Source: Marvania coccoides
Taxonomy: Eukaryota; Chlorophyta; Trebouxiophyceae; Chlorellales; Chlorellaceae
Direction of reading: 5' to 3'
Length of the DNA stretch: 64,000 nucleotides
NCBI GenBank assembly: GCA_963854735.1
Contig: OY978101.1
Coordinates: 1,116,001-1,180,000 of the forward strand
Shown: in pieces, positions 1 to 12,260 of the stretch
Layout of the letters: the number at the start of each line of letters is the position of its first letter
Numbering within the stretch: the first letter of the stretch is position 1
Position numbers and translations under genes: made by a program
The notes under the pieces: generated by a model
Told to the model about the DNA's origin: nothing
Seen by the model: only the letters and a program-made list of their open reading frames with translations
Database searches by the model: none

Positions 1-1064
1 AATTCACCACCCCCGCGTGCCATTTGAAGTGGTGCACCAGCACGGAGCCCCCCCGCCGCGGCGGCGTGGCTTTGTACGGCCAGAAGTACTTTTCTCCGCG
101 TACGTCCTGCGGAGTACCGATGTAGCGATACCGATCTTCGTACCACGAGTATGGGGTCAAATTAAAGAGATCTGACACCGCCGCAGGACCCTCCAGCGCC
201 AGCCGGGGGCATAGCCGCGTCGGGCTGCACTTTCCAAAGTAGCTGCGAGCCGCATCGGGGGTGATCACCCGCTGCCGACCCCGCCCGGGCCTCAAAAAAT
301 TCTTAAAGGCCGCCACTTTCACGCGCTGCTTCGGCTGCGCGCCGCCCAAGCTCTCCTGCGGGAGGCACCGCAGTGGGAACTGCGCAAAGAGCGAGGACTC
401 TGGCTGATTGTCTGCCATTGCCACTTTTTGCAGCGTGCCACCGCTGGCCATGCGATCCACGTACTCTCCCATGTAGAAACTGACCCAGGTCTCCGCGCCC
501 TCGTCCACCAGGTACTGGTTCACGTTGTCAGTGGGCCACTCCTGCAGCTCGTCCACGTCCGCAGCCAAGACCCAGTCCAGCGGTTCATCGACGAAATCTT
601 TCAAAAGTTCCAGCTGCCGCTGCAGGTGTTCGTCGGGGGAGTAGGTCCCCTCCCACAGCCGGCACTCCAGGGAGTAGCCTTCACAAATGCCGGTGATGCG
701 CTCCAAGGCGGCGCGAGGGTGCTTGCCGGGTGTGTGGTGAACCAGAACGAGGAAGCGGCGGTAGGTGATGCCCAGCTGGTGATAATAGTTTACAAAATGG
801 GGGAGCAGCAGGTCGCCGCCGTGGTCTGCGGGGACAAAGGTGTACACCCACGCTCTGCGGGAGGGGGGAAGGAAAATGGAGGGGGTGAGGGCTCGGCAGA
901 CTCTCTCTCGAGTCGATCTGACTTTGGGCTCGACTGAAAGGTTTGCAAAGCGCGTCGCGGGCGCTATACTTGATGTAATTGTCTTACCTGGCATGAACCT
1001 CAGCAATGCAAGCCAGGAGAGTTAAACCTACGAGACGAGAGCCCCGTCTCGAGGCGCATCTCAT
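1..1064 (-). CDS. Secreted glycosyltransferase-like protein (3' end beyond window)
   Basis: Two exons are visible: 1064-988 (start ATG at 1064) and 854 down to the window edge, joined by a GT-AG intron that keeps the frame. The first ~26 residues form a signal peptide (hydrophobic core LVGLTLLACIAEV), so the protein enters the secretory pathway. After it comes AWVYTFVPADHGGDLL, then a stretch predicted to be alpha/beta, and near residues 120-130 the segment WVLAADVDE, which looks like the acidic D-x-D/E metal-sugar site of GT-A glycosyltransferases of the GT2/GT92 type. A later HHFKWHAGVV segment resembles the HFKWH motif of such enzymes. The C-terminus lies outside the window. The family call rests on motif resemblance only; an unrelated lineage-specific secreted protein is possible. 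The substrate cannot be inferred. Confidence 0.6.
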
Positions 1065-1960
1065 TTTCAAAAATTAATAAATCTCAGCGTGATCGACAAT
1101 TGGCAGGTGCTGGTGGTAATTATAATAGTTCAGCTCTACGCCAAGTCATATGTCTGGCGATCGCAGGTGAATTGACTTCACAGAAAAAACGCATTCTGCC
1201 AATAATCCACAACAATACTTTCATTTTCCCGGCTGCAAGCCTGGTTCCATGATGAACTCCGTATTGGGTTTGGGGAAATGCGTTTTAATTATGTTCAAAT
1301 TCCAATCGTGCAGGTTGCCAGTCACGGTTGGGCAAAAAGAAAGGTGCTGAGAAAAAGTAAGAAATGCTGGAGAAGCTGGGCTTTTTTTCCATTACATACT
1401 CTGGCTGCGTCACCCACACCCTAACAACCAAATTGCTTACAGACTGTAGCCTCAACCAAACAGAAATTTCCTCGACGATACGTAAAATCCATGTCCTTAC
1501 AGCCAACTACAACAGCAGCCTAATTTCCACTAGAAAACGCTTGTCCCGCTTAACACATGCTCCCTCACCTGCCCAAAACCCAGCCACAGGAATCGGCTAC
1601 ATTTCTTTTCCTCACACTTTCCATAGGGGCGATGTATTGCCCAGTTACTCATCCCCTTTGGGGTCTTTTCTTCTTCTTTTCCAAGTACAGAACAGATGTC
1701 GCGGCATTTGCATGCCGACATGCATCAAATCCTCTGCGTGTGTGCTGCTGTGAAGAAGCTGCACCGCTTGCAGCTGCCCGCCGCATGTTCCGCAGAAGCA
1801 CAGCAAAAACAACACGAAGAGAAAATCTTTACATTTCGCCAAGTAGCGGGGGCTTATTTTGCTGGTTTGAATTATATACATGCATACATACAAGAGAAAA
1901 AAGAGAAAAACAGTATTAACGTTGATTGCGTATTATTATTTTTATTTTTATTAAGGTCAT
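1065..1960. other. Intergenic; no gene seen
   Basis: This AT-rich stretch lies between the start of the glycosyltransferase-like gene and the stop of the DNA polymerase gene, both on the minus strand. It should hold the polymerase 3' UTR (AATAAA-like runs on the minus strand near 1930-1950) and the promoter of the downstream gene. Open frames here lack splice support and protein-like composition. Confidence 0.5.
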
Positions 1961-3783
1961 TTATTTTTTTGTGAAAAATCTGTTGATGTTGGCCTGCTTG
2001 GCTTTGGCCCCCTTCTTTCCGCCACCATCGCCGCCGCCGCCCAACTTGCGTCCATCCGCCGCAGCCTTCAGCATGGAGGCTTCTTTCAGCATCCGACGCT
2101 GTTCCGCCACATCGATAGCTCCTAGCTCAGCAGGCAGGTCGCAGCGCTCCACGCTGCTGCCGGCCCCAAGCGGCGATAACTGGACCACTTGCCGCCGCTT
2201 CGCAGGCGGGAACGCCCCAGTAGGATGCTCAGGCCGCTTTGATTTCTGCTGCGATGCCCCTTCAAAAATGCTGCTGCTGCTGGCGCCTTTCTGCTGCTGC
2301 TGCTGCTGGGGGTTTGGGCAGGGCGTTTTAACTTTGCTCTCCTGGCCCAGCGCCCCCTCAGCCGGTTTTTCCTTCCCCACCTCCTGCTGCTCCGGCCCTT
2401 GCAGTTTAAAAAATTTCGCAATGCCCCCACCGGCCGCCGGCAGCTCCTGAAAATCGACGGCCTGCAGCGTGAGACGCACACACGGCAGTGCGTCCCCCGC
2501 GCACCGCGTTTTGAATATCTCCCAGGCCGTTGAAGCTAGGGTTTTAGGGCAGGGCCCCTTCGCCGGCATCCGAGGCATCGGGCTCTGCCTGCTGCGCTCC
2601 TGCGGGTTGGACCCCCCGGTGTAGCCCACTCGCAGGGTCTTGGGGCGCCGCCGGTGGGTCTCTTCGTCTTCTTCCATGCGGTCGACGAGCTCATCGGCGA
2701 GAATTCTCAGCCAACGCTGCAGCTCTTTGGGTTCACTAGTGGGGGAGAAGGTCTTGGCGGAGAGCATCGACTTTGGGGCGTCCTTGGGTACCTGCAATGC
2801 ACGATTTTTGTGTGGATTTATCACAATATTTATTAAAATACGAGGCAACGTCACTTGTTTTAATGGCTAGTTTTATACTCACCACTGGGTCGCTGTTGCG
2901 CCCACGCACAGCTTCTGCGATGTAGTCCGCCCTTTCAGCGCCAAAAGTGCGCACGAGCTTCTCATGCAGCAGCGCGGCCACCTGCCCCGCTGTGTCAGCC
3001 CCCATCGCTTCCAGCTGCGCCCCCAGCTTGCCACCAAAATTCCGTAGCTTCTTCAGCGGCAGGTCCTGCAGGAATGACGGGAAAAAAAATGCATTTGTGC
3101 TTCCGAAAAGTTTCCTGGGGGTGAAAAACATCGCCTCGAGCTTTAAAAAGTAAAATCTCACCAGCATCAGCTCCTGCACACCCCTCGGCAAAATCAGCGT
3201 CTGCTGGTTGGGTTTGCGGTACCCAGACCCGACCTTGGCCAGCAGCTTGTTAGCGGCTATCCCCGCCGAGGAAGTGAACCCCAGCTCCTCCAGAATCTTG
3301 CCCCTAAGACGGCAGGCGATTCTCGCGCCGTGGCACAGCCGAAGGTCGAACTCGCTGCCCGGGTCAGGCATCCCGCCCAGCACCACGCTGCCCCACGCAA
3401 ATGTTTCAGTGCCCTGAAGATTGCTCGGCCCTGCCGGCTGTTGCTGCTCCTGCCCACCAAAATTTGGATCCCACGCTGCGACCGGCTTCTTGCGCAGCTC
3501 CTCATCCACCATGGCTGTGCAGTCAATGTAGACCTCGTCAATGGAAGCCTTTTCTACGACAGCGGCCGGGAGGAGGCGGTGGAGCAGGCGCATGATGTCT
3601 CCGTTGGCCCTCCTGTATACGAAAATTAGGGCAAGATGCGTGGAAGGAGAAGCAAATGGAGGAGGTGAGAACGACGGAGCACCAAGAAAACACAGTTTGA
3701 TGAAAATGTCTACCTGTAGCGCTTGAGGCACGCCTTTTGGTGCATTTGGTCGGGGGCAGCAGGGTTGGCTGCTCTGGAGGGCT

Positions 3784-3875
<92 letters not shown>

Positions 3876-4162
3876 CCGTCCTCCACAAATTCGACGCCTC
3901 TGTCGCCGATGGTCTCCACGTGCACGCACTGCAGCTCGGGACAGATTTTCATGGCATCTCCCACGCGCATGTGACGGGTGACACCATTGGCCCTCGCCAT
4001 ATAGTTCACTGCTATCAAACCCTCCCACTGCTGCACCGCCACCGGCACGCCAGGAGGAATTCCCAGCCGCTTCTGCTCTACCTGGGCGTAGAAGGCATCG
4101 AGGTCGATGTGCAAGATAGTCCTTATGTCACCTGGGCTGGGCCCATGCGATTCGTGAGCCAT
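1961..4162 (-). CDS. POLH: DNA polymerase eta (Y-family translesion polymerase)
   Basis: Four exons (4162-3714, 3612-3162, 3065-2883, 2791-1961) give 637 aa in frame. Y-family polymerases copy past damaged bases; eta is specialised for UV photoproducts. The first catalytic motif HIDLDAFYAQVEQ is near residue 18 and ASIDEVYIDC, carrying the second acidic pair, is near 172. The little-finger segment KTFSP...WLRILADELVDR matches eta better than kappa or iota. Two PCNA-interaction-like sites are visible: GGGIAKFF in the tail and a C-terminal QANINRFFTKK. No UBZ zinc finger is seen. Odd feature: a run of about 31 alanines (residues ~97-127), encoded by a perfect (CAG)30 on the plus strand, sits inside the catalytic region between the two motifs. 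The gene has a poly-Q-like segment and a Gly/Lys-rich tail. Confidence 0.88.
3784..3873. repeat. Perfect (CAG)30 microsatellite in the polymerase eta exon
   Basis: Thirty uninterrupted CAG units on the plus strand, read as GCT (Ala) codons in the minus-strand gene. Ends are GCT before and CACC after. Purity and length suggest recent expansion and length polymorphism. Confidence 0.97.
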
Positions 4163-4350
4163 TTTGTCGTCGTTTTCGGTAATGATTTATTTCATTTTGC
4201 GATTAAATTTACAACAAGGTTGCGATTCTATGCATTAGAGCATCGTTTTATAACGGTATAGATGTTTTTAATGAATAAAAAGAGAGAAATCGCCGCAAAT
4301 GTCTCCCAAACAGCCCTCCGACCACATTTCAACCACTTCATTTCCCGCCT

Positions 4351-5427
<1,077 letters not shown>

Positions 5428-5852
5428 TTAAAATGCTTGGTTAAAATGCTTGGTGGCGTGCATCTCTGGGGTCAACAATTATGCGACAGTGGACGTTGAC
5501 TTTGACCAATATAACTCAACGGGTATAGTTAAAATGTAACATATCTAGTATTCCTTATATACTCTTTTCCGGGGGAAGATGGCATAACTAATCATGCAAT
5601 GGGAATCAAGGAGAGATAGAGACATATTTTGAATGCTTGTGAAAAGGGCAATTTGATGGGATTAATAGTAAGAGAAACAAAGGAGTGCTGAGAGCTTGTG
5701 CTGCTAGACTCACAGAAGCAAACCAGACATCATAATCTTCCCTGGTGTCTCCACCACCAGCGCTGCCCTCAACCAAGCTACCGCCTGATGGCAGAAAGCA
5801 CGTATATTTTGTACAGTTTGGATACTGCAGAGACGGCAAAGTCACCGCCAAA

Positions 5853-6103
5853 GGTTTCAGGTTTCAGGTTTTACATATTGTTGTAACGTCTACTACCGAA
5901 GTCGCCCCTATAGAGAACCGCAAGTCGACGTGCCACAAACCCCGCCACAGTAAAGGCAGAGCCCCCCTTCCATCCGCCGGATCAACCTCAGTTCCTGTGG
6001 ACGTACGTCACAGCAGCGCCATGCAAAAACCTAGCAACAGGTCGCCTCCCACAGGTAAGGCTCTTGCCCCTGCCTTCCGAGTCCCCGACGGCACGACCGG
6101 CAT
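5853..6103 (-). mobile_element. SINE-like dispersed repeat, copy A (near full length)
   Basis: About 230 bp align with the copy near 61.4 kb, sharing blocks such as TATAGAGA, GACGTGCCAC, GCCACAGTAA, CCCTTCCATCCGC and GTGGACGTACG. Read on the minus strand the element ends in a short tandem repeat (about three units of CCTGAAA), as 3' tails of SINEs often do. There is no coding capacity. The orientation is assigned from this tail. A box-B-like GAGGTTGATCC is present on the minus strand, but I could not identify a convincing box A, so RNA polymerase III origin is only a possibility. Confidence 0.7.
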
Positions 6104-6165
6104 AAAACATGTGCAAAAACAAATACAAGTGCAAACAGACACAAGCGCAAAACGCAAACACATGT

Positions 6166-6226
6166 GCATGCAGAAATGTAAGGCATGCAGAAATGCAAGG
6201 CATGCAGAAATGCAAGGCATGCAGAA
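6166..6226. repeat. 17-bp tandem repeat, about 3.6 copies
   Basis: The unit GCATGCAGAAATGCAAG is repeated at 6166, 6183, 6200 and partly at 6217, with one C/T difference in the first unit. It lies about 60 bp beyond copy A of the dispersed repeat. Confidence 0.9.
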
Positions 6227-6564
6227 CGCTCCGGACGGCGAGAACGCAAAATCAAAGCAAAACTTAAACTTGCATGAAAAAACAGCATGAAAAAAATGCA
6301 GAATGGCTTCGGCAGCAAGGCTGGGTGGTAGCCATGTTCCCCATTGCCATGACATATTCAGGATGTCTGTGACGTTCGGCTCAGCGCTAGAGCTCAAACA
6401 GAGCTAGTTGAAGGCCCTGGAGACTCTGGTGACCGCTGAAAGCAACCGATCTGTGTGCATCCAGCTCCTAACTATGGCCAAAGAAGCTTTTGCTTTCCGT
6501 GAACAGCGTGGCCCAAATAAAAGAAAACAACGCTGGACAAAATCAAGCTTCCTCTTCCTCGCTC

Positions 6565-6867
6565 ATGGTCATCGCTGCGCAGCGATTTGCGTGCCTCTTT
6601 GTGTCGGGCTGCGCCGTTGCTGCAGCTACATTCCGTCCTTGCGATGGCCAGATTTATCTGGACCTCGTCGTCACAAATCGCCCGTCCTGCGGCTATGGAT
6701 CCCTGATGTTTTTTTTCATATGCCCAATATCCTCCAAGGATAATTATGCTCGTCTTGATGTTGCAACTAATAGAAGGTCACTGCGTCAAGGTGTATCCCA
6801 CAGCTGGCTGCATCAAGATCGTGAGCACGAGCCCTGCCGGCTTCTGCCGCAGCCTGGGGCTTTTTAA
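6565..6867 (+). CDS. Possible small secreted Cys-containing protein (weak)
   Basis: From an ATG at 6565 the frame begins MVIAAQRFACLFVSGCAVAA, a plausible signal peptide, followed by a short Cys-containing segment (PCDGQIYLDLVV). Downstream, in a different frame, 6767-6943 encodes another Cys-spaced stretch (GHCVKVYPTAGCIKIV) ending at a stop. The two could be exons of one gene, but I found no splice pair that joins them in frame, so this may be a decayed gene or chance. No family recognised. Confidence 0.25.
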   Translation: MVIAAQRFACLFVSGCAVAAATFRPCDGQIYLDLVVTNRPSCGYGSLMFFFICPISSKDNYARLDVATNRRSLRQGVSHSWLHQDREHEPCRLLPQPGAF

Positions 6868-7042
6868 CGAGCCACAGGGCTGCATTGCTATCTTGACTAC
6901 AGAGGCTTATTTTACCCCACATCATACAACAGTCAGTGTCTAATACACGCTTTATTGGGGGAGACAGTACATCATTCAACTTGCCTCCAAATCTATCAAT
7001 GATAAAGCCAGCATTCGTTTCTTTTTTATTGGTTCTTTCATT

Positions 7043-8273
7043 TTATTTGTAACTGTAGACCCCTTTTCCTGCTTTCCTCCCCAGCCACCCAGCATCTACG
7101 TACTGCACCAGCAGCGGGCACGCCCTGTACTTGTCGTCGCCCAGCTGTTGGTGCAGCACCCGCATGATGGCGAGGCAGGTGTCCAGCCCAATAAAATCTG
7201 CCAGCGTGAGGGGTCCCATGGGTTGGTTTGTGCCCAGTTTCATGCCTCGGTCGATGTCTTCAGCGGTGGCCACGCCCTCCATGAGCGCGTAGAACGCCTC
7301 GTTGATCATGGGCATCAGAATGCGATTCACGATGAACCCAGGCCTGCAATAATAATAAATGATAAATCAGGGCGGGATTAGAGGGATTTTAAAAGGGAGA
7401 AACTCTCCGAAGACTGCATGCTCGTATAATTGATTTCTCTCGCCTGTCGGCAGACACGCAGGATTCTTTCCCCAGCCGCTTCGACAGCTCCAGTGTCGTT
7501 TGAAAGGTAGCATCACTAGTGGCAAGCCCCCTGATGAGCTCCACCAGGCCCATCACCGGCACAGGGTTCATAAAGTGCATCCCCACCACTCGGTCTGGGC
7601 GAGAGGTGGCTGCTGCTAGCCGTGTGATGCTCATAGAGCTTGTGTTTGATGCTAGTATTGTTTTGGATTGGAGTATACGATCTGCTGCCTGAAAAACGGA
7701 GATTTTCAGCGACACCACCTCTGGCACTGCCTCGATCACAAAGTCTGCATTGGAGACGGCCTGAATTGCAACGAATAAAAGTGGGCTGAGTGCTTTTTGG
7801 ACGATATACTTTGCAAAGAGGTTATCATAAAGTGCTGCCCCCTCCTTCCAGAGCATTTGGGCGCTCATTCAACGCTTGCACCCCCGTCGGAAAGTAGCCC
7901 CACGGATGCGGTGGCGGCGGCGTCAACGGTGGCGGGCCTCCAAAAAAATATCATTACCTCGACTTCTGTAGTGGCTTCAAGGCGCTTAATAATTGTATTT
8001 ATGTCCTCCGTAAGTTTCCCTTTGGTGGCCAGCCGTGCCAGGGACCTTTCAATGCCTTCCAGAGCTAGATCAATCTGTGCTTTCGACTTGTCTACAAGCG
8101 CTACTTCAAGCCCTGCCGTCGCGAGCACCTGAGATATGCCACCTACGCATGGTAACAAACTCAATTTAATATGAACAGCTTGAAACTTTTGCGAAATAAA
8201 TATTCTTTCAAAACTCGCCTCCCATTTGGCCAGCTCCGATCACCCCGATTCGCTTCAAGAGTGGAGCTGCCAT
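7043..8273 (-). CDS. 3-hydroxybutyryl-CoA / 3-hydroxyacyl-CoA dehydrogenase
   Basis: Four exons (8273-8219, 8142-7958, 7760-7444, 7343-7043) close to 285 aa, the usual length for the short bacterial-type enzyme. It oxidises (S)-3-hydroxyacyl-CoA with NAD(P)+ in fatty-acid or butanoate metabolism. The Rossmann motif [11 protein letters not shown] is at residues ~9-19, the [10 protein letters not shown] strand at ~85, NTSS near 119, and the catalytic His in [17 protein letters not shown] near 142. [17 protein letters not shown] opens the C-terminal helical domain. Introns 1 and 3 start with GC rather than GT (GGAG|GCGAGT and ACAG|GCGAGA); both are needed to restore the conserved motifs. No peroxisomal PTS1 is visible at the SYK terminus. 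Confidence 0.9.
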
Positions 8274-8923
8274 CTTTGAATTTTCTTTCTCTCTTTATCG
8301 TTCATTAAATAGCTTCAAATGCCATGTTGTCGAGACTCGAAACCAAGTTGCCACGTGGATTTTTTAAATGTTTTGACCGTGCCTGGAGCCCCATGGGTGC
8401 CAGTATTCCACATGGCACGGGTCTGCTGAGATGCTTAGTTATATGTGAGAGCTTAAGACCTTAAGAAAAAGAAGGCATTGCGTCAAGATTAACAGGCGGA
8501 GCGGGCGGCAATACATAAATATTACATACATAATTTGACTGATAAAAGAGGCAAAATACTTTGGTTTGATAGATATAAAATAGAAGTAAATATAGTATTT
8601 CTTTGCGGAAAGTCAATTAATCAAAGGAATTAATTAATCAAGGGAAAGCTATAACAATCATTGCATGATGCAGAAAGAGGGCATATGATGAAAAAAAAGA
8701 TAAACAAAGAAGAAAAAAATTCGGAAACAGAAAAGAGAATAATGCATCTACTTTTCAAGCCATTCTAATTTCCCCTCACGACAGAAATGAAGAAGTTTCT
8801 TCTGTCGACGCTGCGCAGGTTTCTCTCCATTTTTTCATATGCTCCATGCATGGAAAGGGAGGAAAGGGGGCCTCCACAAAAAAAAACATCTAGAGTTTAC
8901 AGCACATTCTATAAACCTTCTAC
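8274..8923. other. AT-rich intergenic; no gene seen
   Basis: Runs of A and T with no ORF or splice structure. It should contain the promoter of the dehydrogenase gene and the terminator of the 5'-nucleotidase gene, both on the minus strand. Confidence 0.5.
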
Positions 8924-11272
8924 CTAGGAACAGAGGGGAGCCTCTGGATGAATGCCGCAGTTCGTGGAGCGTCCCTCCACCACCTCACTTACCGCATTTG
9001 ACGGCAACGAATCGATGTAGTCGCTCACCACTTGGTCTGCCGGCAAACTGGTGTCCAGAACCATCGTTGCGCCTGCCAGAGTCGCGTAGCCATCGCCGCC
9101 GCCCGCCAAAAAATCGCTGGATATCAAAATCACATCGCCAGTGTAGTCCACGCCCAGCTCAAAGGTAGCGTCTGCTGCGTCGCGCACCAGCACGCGCTGC
9201 AGGCGACTGGCGGCGGGCGCGGCGGGGTCGAAGGAGTAGTTGGCGTGGGAGATTTGAGCAAAGCCGCCTCCTGAAGAGAAGTTGCCGAGGTATTGAGAAA
9301 GGCCGCCGTTCATGGCCTCTATGAGCGCGGCAGCGCCAGCGCGCTTCACCACAAGCGTATTGCCTGTACGACAGAAAACAACGATTATCTGAAAATAGAA
9401 AACAATTATGACAAGCGTTGATTTCTTTCTCAGGCGATGATTGGCTATGTTATAATACTTTTTTGCAGAAATAAGGAAGGCAAAAATAAGCCATTGCGTA
9501 CCAAAGGGCAGCACGGTGACGACAGACCCGCGAGTGATGTTGCCTGCGGGGATTGAGGCTCGGATGCCGCCACCGTTGTATCTGCATCGCAATGACAAAA
9601 AGACGTGTTAATAAATTGATTATTGCAGTGAAAATAAATGCACCTACATATTTCAAACAAAATTACCCCTTTGCATGTCTGGTGTATTGCTTTATCTCAA
9701 GGAAATCAGATATAACAATTAGCGCTCGCCCAGACAATCACCCAGAGCTGATTGAACAACTTTGCATGAAAAACTCACATGGCCATGTAGGGCAGGTTGT
9801 TGTTCTTCATAATCTGAGTGTTGGTCTTGATGTGCCAAATGAGCGCGTCTGTGATCAAATTTCCCATGTTGGTCTCCACGTTGCGAACGTCAACCCGCTC
9901 GCCATCCAGAGTCGCCGCAGTGGTTCCAATGACCATCTCCATGAATGCATTCAAAGGGATCTTTAACTTCGCGACCTTCGCCGCCACGCCTGCGTCATTC
10001 GGGAAGGGTAAACAGAGCGATGGGGGTGGGGGAAAAATTGAAACGCAAAAATTAGAAAATGAATGAAAAGGGTGGCATAGTGACTAATGGAAAATTTGCT
10101 TGCCTGGGTCGTCCTTGACGTAGTTGGTAGAAAGAATGTCGCCCAGGAGGATGGGTGCAGCGTTGGCGGCCACTTTGACGCTCTTTCCAGCGGTGAACTT
10201 GGCATCGAAAATGCCCAAGTACCTGAACCCCCAAAACGCCTGAAACACCGGAATTTTCTTCTTTCCGTTGGTCACAAACGTCGGGTAGTCGCCCTCCACC
10301 GTGAACGTCTCATTGGTGGGCGGTGCCGTCAGCAGCGGCGGCAATTCACCGGTATACAGCAGGCTGTGGGAGTGAGCTCCAATAATGGCATCAAACGCGC
10401 CGAACGACTGCGCCAGCGTGAGATCCACTTGGTACCCCAGGTGGCTCACCCCTAGCACCATCTCAGCGCCTGCTTTTTTGGCGTCGGCAATGCACCCAGC
10501 TGCCACAGCGGAAGGATCTGAAAATGTGACGGTAGGACCACCGCCGCTGGTGGTGGCTGTGTCTGGCGGGGTGAATCCGATGATCCCTACCTTTAAGCCG
10601 GATATAGGGAGTTTTTTAATGACAAAGCGGCGGACTTTTGTGGCGAGGAAGGGATCGGTGGAGACGTTGACGTTGCAGCTGACAACGGGGGCTGTAAGGT
10701 TGCCAAGAAAAGCGCCGAGCACTTCTGGCCCGAAGTCAAACTCGTGGTTGCCCTACGGAAAGAAGAAGCATTATGAGAAGTATGCCAAAGAAGAAAGGAA
10801 TAAAAGTACTCACCGGCACAAAAACGTCAATTTTGAGTTTGTTTAGAAACTGCGGGGCGATCTGCTGGTTGTTGAGGGTGTAGAACGCGTCCCAAATGGT
10901 GCCAGTAAGTTGATCCCCCGCGTGAATAACCAGGGTATCTCCCTTGAAGCTCGCCCGGGCTTTGTTCACGGCCGTTTGCAGCTTTGCAAACCCGCCAAAG
11001 CACAGCGAGGTGTTCTTGCAGGTGTTGAAAGAGGTGTCGGTGGATTCGTAGCGCGCGTGATTATCATTGAGATGCATCACCTGAAGGGGTACCCACTTGT
11101 CAATTTTATTTGGGCGACGTCTGGACGGGAGCTGCCAAATTTTGCTGTCGCCCTGGGAGCTTTTGCCAGCACGTCGTCCTCCAACGACTCTTGACTCCTT
11201 GTGGGCATCTGTTCCACCCGCAATCAGCAGCATTGCTACCAATAGCGAACATATATTTGCCAAGTTCGACAT
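8924..11272 (-). CDS. Secreted 5'-nucleotidase (metallophosphoesterase family), paralog 1
   Basis: Five exons (11272-10814, 10752-10104, 9989-9779, 9581-9502, 9363-8924) close to 612 aa. The start ATG is chosen because it gives the signal peptide MSNLANICSLLVAMLLIAGG. The enzyme should hydrolyse extracellular nucleotides to nucleosides and phosphate, recovering phosphate. Metal-binding and catalytic motifs are in the expected order: MHLNDNHARYE, TLVIHAGDQLTGT, GNHEFDFG, GAHSHSLLYTGE (canonical Gly-Gly-His-x-His is Gly-Ala here), then the C-terminal nucleotide domain with YNGGGIRASI. Intron 2 has a GC donor (CCAG|GCAAGC). A second gene of the same family is at 35.8-37.9 kb; two intron positions are shared and two are found only here. 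Confidence 0.9.
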
Positions 11273-12260
11273 CTGCCCCAAGTCGCACGATCCCAAAGAG
11301 CAGCCGCGGACGTGATGAAAGTGTGATAACTAATCAAAAATGGTTGGCCCAAAGAATGAGAAGCCTTGGTGCGGGCGGACCCCTCCCCCCCAAAAAACGG
11401 TATTGTGCAGCCGTCTGTTTCTCAAAGGCATATGCTAAATAAATGCTGACACAATCTAAATAATAAACATAAAATAATGACGGGTCAAGCAACCATACAA
11501 GATTTTTTGTGGGGCTGGTCCGCGTCCCTGTGTACGAACGCTTGTGGGCTGAATGTTTTTCATTGATTGATACATAATTTCAAAGGGAGAGAGGTCAATG
11601 CACTTGTCGCTCCTGGGCCCGGGCTGAAGATGATTTTTTGGTAATATTGTGAACCGCCGCTGCTCAACTTTTCATTGCAAGAAATGAAAATCAAATTTGG
11701 ATTGCACATTTAACTTGAAATTAGCATACAGCTACGCTGTTTCGCGCCGACGAAAGTGCATTGGCCCAAGGCAGAGTTGGCGGGGGGCGGTGAAGCAGTC
11801 AAATAAATCTATGGGGGCGGTGCAAAGCTAGCTACTACAGCCGGCACTTTGGTACGGGGGCTCACTCAGTGGACTGGAACTCCTCTCGTTTCATTGTTGT
11901 TTTTTCAAATGCCCAGTGCTCGAGTTATTGTGTACGGAGTAAAAAACATTCTTTTGACAAGGGACCAGGAGGCGTCTTCTAAAAGTATCATTAAACCTTA
12001 ATTTATAATTTTAAATATTATAGAATTCTTCGATATTCGATAGCAACCAATAGTCTCCTCATAGTCTTGCTGCGGCTATCGGTTTATCAATAATCGAGTC
12101 GCACCAATCGGAACTAGCTAATCAATTTACTCACCCTCCTAGCTCAGCAACACCCCCACATACCTTAATTCAATTTATTTCCCGCCGTACAGCTTCAATT
12201 ACCCGAAACTCGTTTTATATAACACCTATTTATTTTTTTCCTCAGTCCACCGACGACGCC
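11273..12260. promoter_or_regulatory. Divergent intergenic region (promoters inferred)
   Basis: This region separates the minus-strand 5'-nucleotidase from the plus-strand DUF3455-like gene, so it should carry both promoters. A TATA-like TTTTATATAA lies about 45 bp before the ATG at 12261. I see no gene in it. Confidence 0.4.

Noticed and set aside
1364..1919. Several overlapping ORFs of 60-130 codons between the first two genes
   Set aside because: Their composition is that of random AT-rich translation (many Cys, Phe, His, Ser) with no splice signals, domains or biased codon use.
3737..4261. Long plus-strand frames across the CAG tract (poly-Ser or poly-Ala)
   Set aside because: They are opposite-strand readings of the repeat inside the polymerase eta exon; the minus-strand frame carries the conserved polymerase motifs.
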